Shown here: positions 61,285 through 64,000 of the stretch, piece by piece
How positions within the stretch are numbered: position 1 is the first letter of the stretch
Layout of the letters: every line of letters begins with the position of its first letter
Source of the DNA: Nitrospira sp.
Lineage (GTDB): Bacteria > Nitrospirota > Nitrospiria > Nitrospirales > Nitrospiraceae
NCBI GenBank assembly: GCA_037045225.1
Contig: JBAOHZ010000009.1
Coordinates: 2,666,001-2,730,000, forward strand
Direction of reading: 5' to 3'
DNA: 64,000 nt
The notes under the pieces: generated by a model
Told to the model about the DNA's origin: nothing
The model's database searches: none
The model's input: the letters and a program-made list of their open reading frames with translations, nothing else
Made by a program: the position numbers and the translations under genes

Positions 61285-61872
61285 TCAATAGACTCGCTCG
61301 GCGCGCACCACATAGCGCAAGGGCCCACCTGCCTGGAGGGCCTCGAAGGGGAAGCAGGTCACCAGGACCAAGTCCTGTCTATCTGATCCGGTCTGAATGA
61401 CATCTCGGCGTGAATCCATGATTCGTTGGTCTGTGATGCGATAGTGCCGGGTGATTCCGTCATGTCCTGTCAGGTCAAGTTGATCGTTCGGATGAGTCTC
61501 TTTCAGAAAACGAAAGTGTGTGTCCCGGTGGCCGGTCATAATCATGGTGCCTGTCTCACCGGGCAACGCACTGGAGCTGACATGGCCGGGGCCGAATGCC
61601 AGAGTCCGGCCGTGGGCGCCGGCTAGGATAATCAGATCTACCGCGCGGGCTTGCAGGCGAAGCCGCGCGATCGGCCAGGTATCGGCCCAGGGCCATGGTT
61701 TGGGCATCGGTTCTCCCGCTAGGGCGCGAGACCAGGCCCGCTGCAGGAGGAACTGCGCGAGCCCGGCCTTCGCATAGATCCAGGATCCTTCCCCGATCTG
61801 CCAGCAGCCGATGGTGAGGAGGCTCACCATCAGCGCCGCCGATAGACGGGGATACAATCGTGACCGTTTCAT
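61285..61872 (-). CDS. Class GN sortase
   Basis: Class GN sortases are the Gram-negative transpeptidases that process a cognate LPxTG-like target. The 195-residue protein has an N-terminal membrane helix, then the sortase barrel with catalytic H115 in TGHRDTHF, C173 in LVTCFPF and R186 in LRYVVR. The ATG overlaps the stop of the substrate gene by 4 bases, so both are expressed as one unit. It acts at the outer face of the inner membrane. Confidence 0.93.
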   Translation of the reverse strand: MKRSRLYPRLSAALMVSLLTIGCWQIGEGSWIYAKAGLAQFLLQRAWSRALAGEPMPKPWPWADTWPIARLRLQARAVDLIILAGAHGRTLAFGPGHVSSSALPGETGTMIMTGHRDTHFRFLKETHPNDQLDLTGHDGITRHYRITDQRIMDSRRDVIQTGSDRQDLVLVTCFPFEALQAGGPLRYVVRAERVY

Positions 61873-64000
61873 GCCGCCTGTTTGCGGAGTCCCAACACGA
61901 ATCCGGCGAGCAGAAGCGCCGCGAGCCCCAGCAACATCTGCAATTGTCCGCCGGTCCCGGTCTTGGGTAAGCCCGTGAGTGCCGCGTGATCCTCTGTGCT
62001 CGCAGCAGGCGTGACGTGATCCTGCTCGGCGGCCGGCCGATCGGTCGGCCTCGCCGGCGTCACATCAACCGCCACCAGACTGGTGTAACGGCTGACCAGG
62101 TGGTGGTGAAGGGCCACATCCAGCACGGCCTTTCGGACCAGCTCTTGCGTGCCGCCTTTGTAGGTCTCGTCCATGAGTGCGGAGATCTTCTGCCGGGCCC
62201 AGTAGACGGAAATCCCTCCACGAGCGCTGGCATTGTGGAACGAAACCGGGAGCGACCAGGCGGTGCTGCCGACCTGTCCGCGCAGCATGGCTTCAGATGG
62301 AAGCGCCGCAGCTTTGAGCGCGAGCACAATCGGTTCGCCTTCATAGAGGTCGGAGATGGTGGCCGGGAACTGTTCGAGCCCGGACCAGCCGGCCGCATCG
62401 ATCGTGATGTTGTTGAGCACCGGGCGCTCAAGTTTCTTGAACAGTGCATCCAGCTTGTCTTTCACCTCGTTGACGTTGCCGATATACGTGAAGGTTCCGC
62501 GACCTGATTCCGCGGCCTTCCGCATCAGGTGGCTGTTGGGCGTGGAGCCGATTCCGATGGTGAACAGGCGTCGGCTGCCCAGGCGCTGGTGGAGCAATTC
62601 AAACAATTCGTCCTCATTGCCGACCTGTCCGTCGGTGATGAGAATGACCTGCTGGAGCCTGGACTTGTCTTGCTGGCTCTGGAGTGCCTGTCTCAAGGCG
62701 GGGAGTATCTCGGTTCCGCCGTCGGCCGTGAGGTGTTCGGTGTACCCGATGGCTTGCTGCATCGTCTTGGTCGTCACGGATTGAGGGATCGAAAACAGCG
62801 ACCGGACCATATGATTGAACTGAATGATATTGAATCGATCCTGTGCGGTCATCCGTGACAGCGCGGCGACCAGGGCGCTCTTGGCCTGTTCGATCGATGC
62901 GCCGGCCATGGATCCCGACCGGTCGATGATGAAGGTGATGTCCCGCGGAATCCGGGGCGCCTGTTCCTGGTGTTGTGTCGGAGGAACGAGCATGAGCATG
63001 GCATAGGTCTCGCCGTCTTTCTGTTCGGTCAAGACAGCAGCCATCGGTTCGGTGCGTGGCGCCGGATGCCAGATGAGCTGAAAATCACGGTCAGCCGGTA
63101 CCGCATCTTCCCGAAGCGCGATCTGGTACACACCGTTCTGATCCTGAATGCTGATGATCGGGTGGAACGGCGATTCGATCCTGGTGATGGGAAACCCGGG
63201 ATTCAGGGTCAGGGACAGGCTGAGCGGGTTGCTCGAGCCTTGTCCGGGCGATTGCATCGGCGGTGTGATGCGCGAGGCGTCGGTCACCCGATCGGTGTCG
63301 AGCCTGGTTCCTGATCCCTTGGGATCTTGTCCTTCGATGATCACAGGTACACCGGGGATGTAACGTGGCCCGACGGCCATGGGAAAGCGGAGTTGAAACT
63401 GTTCGTTCTCGTAGCGAATGGTGTCCTGGTATTCAATCTCGATGGTGACATGTTCACCCGGCCCGATGTTGGCTACCGAGGTGGTAAAGATGTTGGGTCG
63501 CTCTTGCTCCACGAGGCTGGTCCGCTTGCCCTCCTGTTTCGCCTGTTCGTAGACCTTCTTGGCCTCGCCGCGTTCCTTGATCTGCCCTTCAATGATCCGC
63601 TCGCCGACCTTCATACGGAGGTGGTCCACTGCGGCGGTTTCCGGCAACGGGAAGACATAGATGCCTTCCAACCAATCACCCTTCTGCTGGCTGGGATTCG
63701 TAAATTCCTGTCGAACGGTCGCGCGGGCGATGATGCCGGTGACGGCAATCTGGACGTCGGTCTTGAGAATGGGTGCCGGTCGATATCGTCCGGCCTGATT
63801 CGTACGGAACAGCAGCGCGCCTTCCGTCACTTCGTTGAGGCTCATGGTGGGAACGACGCCGAGTCTCAGCGATTCAGTTGATTCGGTAGCGGATGCCGGT
63901 GGTGGTGTGGTGCCCATTCCCGTGGTGGTGAGGAGGGTGCAGAGGGCCAGCCGGGCGACAACGTGTACGGCCCGGTGCCGGTGAGCACAGAGAAAGTCAT
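61869..64000 (-). CDS. VIT/VWA-domain sortase target protein (start beyond window)
   Basis: The frame is open to the right edge, and the residues before ATG 63917 (VVARLALCTLL) look like a signal peptide, so the true start is probably outside. The VIT domain covers VRQEFTNPSQQKGDWLEGIYVFPLP and neighbours; the VWA domain has the MIDAS motif DRSGSM in ITFIIDRSGSMAG. The C-terminus is a sorting signal: LPKTGTGG, a hydrophobic helix, and the basic end RKQAA. It matches marine proteobacterial sortase target proteins and is the evident substrate of the adjacent sortase. Confidence 0.9.
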   Translation of the reverse strand, partial: DFLCAHRHRAVHVVARLALCTLLTTTGMGTTPPPASATESTESLRLGVVPTMSLNEVTEGALLFRTNQAGRYRPAPILKTDVQIAVTGIIARATVRQEFTNPSQQKGDWLEGIYVFPLPETAAVDHLRMKVGERIIEGQIKERGEAKKVYEQAKQEGKRTSLVEQERPNIFTTSVANIGPGEHVTIEIEYQDTIRYENEQFQLRFPMAVGPRYIPGVPVIIEGQDPKGSGTRLDTDRVTDASRITPPMQSPGQGSSNPLSLSLTLNPGFPITRIESPFHPIISIQDQNGVYQIALREDAVPADRDFQLIWHPAPRTEPMAAVLTEQKDGETYAMLMLVPPTQHQEQAPRIPRDITFIIDRSGSMAGASIEQAKSALVAALSRMTAQDRFNIIQFNHMVRSLFSIPQSVTTKTMQQAIGYTEHLTADGGTEILPALRQALQSQQDKSRLQQVILITDGQVGNEDELFELLHQRLGSRRLFTIGIGSTPNSHLMRKAAESGRGTFTYIGNVNEVKDKLDALFKKLERPVLNNITIDAAGWSGLEQFPATISDLYEGEPIVLALKAAALPSEAMLRGQVGSTAWSLPVSFHNASARGGISVYWARQKISALMDETYKGGTQELVRKAVLDVALHHHLVSRYTSLVAVDVTPARPTDRPAAEQDHVTPAASTEDHAALTGLPKTGTGGQLQMLLGLAALLLAGFVLGLRKQAA

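Overview
The window most likely comes from a Nitrospira (phylum Nitrospirota). This is inferred from gene content and protein style: a large cluster of cytochrome bd-like proteins, a bc-type complex and many small c-type cytochromes, an MEP isoprenoid pair, hpnH, and surface polysaccharide genes typical of the group. No rRNA or nxr gene is present to prove it.

Layout. 0-5 kb: the end of an Omp85-type barrel gene, a DUF3187 protein, dxs and ispG, then tRNA-Cys. 5.3-9.8 kb: a gene fragment, a lipoprotein and two outer-membrane proteins, one built as an internal duplication. 9.9-25.2 kb: a Wzx/Wzy-type polysaccharide locus with flippase, two polymerase-like genes (one truncated), GT9 and GT2 glycosyltransferases, UDP-sugar 4,6-dehydratase, aminotransferase, phosphoglycosyl transferase, Wzi-like, Wza-like and Wzz-like proteins. 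25.3-27.7 kb: hpnH and two small conserved proteins. 27.9-39.4 kb: eleven co-directional genes for a respiratory assembly: two cytochrome bd-like subunits flanking a Rieske/cytochrome b pair, five c-type cytochromes (six CxxCH sites), an ethylbenzene-dehydrogenase-gamma-like heme b protein and an unknown membrane protein. 39.4-42.3 kb: a UbiA-family prenyltransferase and a caspase-fold lipoprotein that has lost both catalytic residues.

42.5-59.0 kb is a genomic island in tRNA-Thr(CGT). Its 3' tRNA sequence recurs as a 40/45 match at 58948-58992. It carries a frameshifted tyrosine integrase whose end runs into the tRNA, an excisionase-like gene, a ribbon-helix-helix gene, and a 1780-aa STAND NTPase with an N-terminal PD-(D/E)xK-like nuclease region, resembling AVAST antiphage proteins. 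Next is a minus-strand series of gene cassettes separated by integron-type attC sites, with no integron integrase in view. The cassettes encode an unknown 378-aa protein, a zinc-ribbon/TIR protein, a HEPN-like protein and a dCMP deaminase. A rolling-circle Rep gene, a DUF433/DUF5615 toxin-antitoxin pair, an IS3 remnant and a GT2-FkbM fusion complete the island. Its content suggests a defence island.

59-64 kb holds two hypothetical genes and a class GN sortase beside its VIT/VWA substrate with an LPKTG sorting signal; the substrate gene runs off the right edge.

The items most worth following are the STAND nuclease, the integrase-less attC cassettes with candidate immune effectors, the double bd-like/bc respiratory cluster with a PRC-Rieske fusion, and the pseudo-caspase.
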